Shown here in pieces: positions 12,741-12,741 of a stretch of 12,741 bases of DNA. The stretch comes from Pseudomonadota bacterium. GTDB lineage: Bacteria; Pseudomonadota; Gammaproteobacteria; Burkholderiales; Burkholderiaceae_C. A model generated the notes under the pieces. That model was not told where the DNA came from. It saw only the letters and a list, made by a program, of their open reading frames with translations, and searched no databases. The stretch spans positions 1-12,741 of the forward strand of contig JAJZHS010000034.1 of assembly GCA_021798395.1 (NCBI GenBank), read 5' to 3'. Both the position numbers and the translations under genes were made by a program. The first letter of the stretch is position 1. Each line of letters begins with the position of its first letter.

Positions 12741-12741
12741 G

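Overview
The window is ordinary, well-conserved chromosomal DNA of a high-GC betaproteobacterium, almost certainly of the order Burkholderiales. By eye it is about 70-75% G+C with strongly GC-ending codons. The gene order mlaC-mlaB, ABC exporter pair, bolA-like gene, murA, histidine genes, tatABC is one I associate with that order. I cannot place the family. All genes lie on the + strand and nearly every base is coding. There is no stretch over about 105 bases without a gene, and no sign of a mobile element, phage, CRISPR array, tRNA or rRNA.

Region 1 (1-2843), cell envelope: the end of an Mla phospholipid-transport operon (mlaC cut by the left edge, then mlaB), a YadG/YadH-type ABC-2 exporter (ATPase and permease), and a BolA/IbaG-like protein. 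Region 2 (2844-4219): murA, the first committed step of peptidoglycan synthesis, preceded by a possible promoter. Region 3 (4257-11031): nine histidine genes in the order hisG-hisD-hisC-hisB-hisH-hisA-hisF-hisI-hisE. Several are translationally coupled by ATGA overlaps (hisG/hisD, hisD/hisC, hisI/hisE). They cover most of the route from PRPP and ATP to histidine. HisG is the short form that needs HisZ, and neither hisZ nor a histidinol-phosphate phosphatase is present here. Region 4 (11102-12740): tatA, tatB and tatC, the complete twin-arginine protein export machinery.

The clearest non-coding signal is a textbook intrinsic terminator between tatA and tatB (11362-11385). It could let most transcripts end after tatA and so supply TatA in excess of TatB and TatC. 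A second real anomaly is an abrupt AT-rich patch from about 8461 to 8760, covering the 3' end of hisH and the start of hisA: 50% G+C over 8461-8580, against 80% in the 60 bases before it. Isolated A/T hexamers resembling sigma-70 -10 boxes sit before murA, hisB, hisI and tatA. At hisB and hisI they are so close to the ATG that leaderless transcripts are conceivable. I found no convincing undescribed multi-gene system; the findings are regulatory and compositional details.
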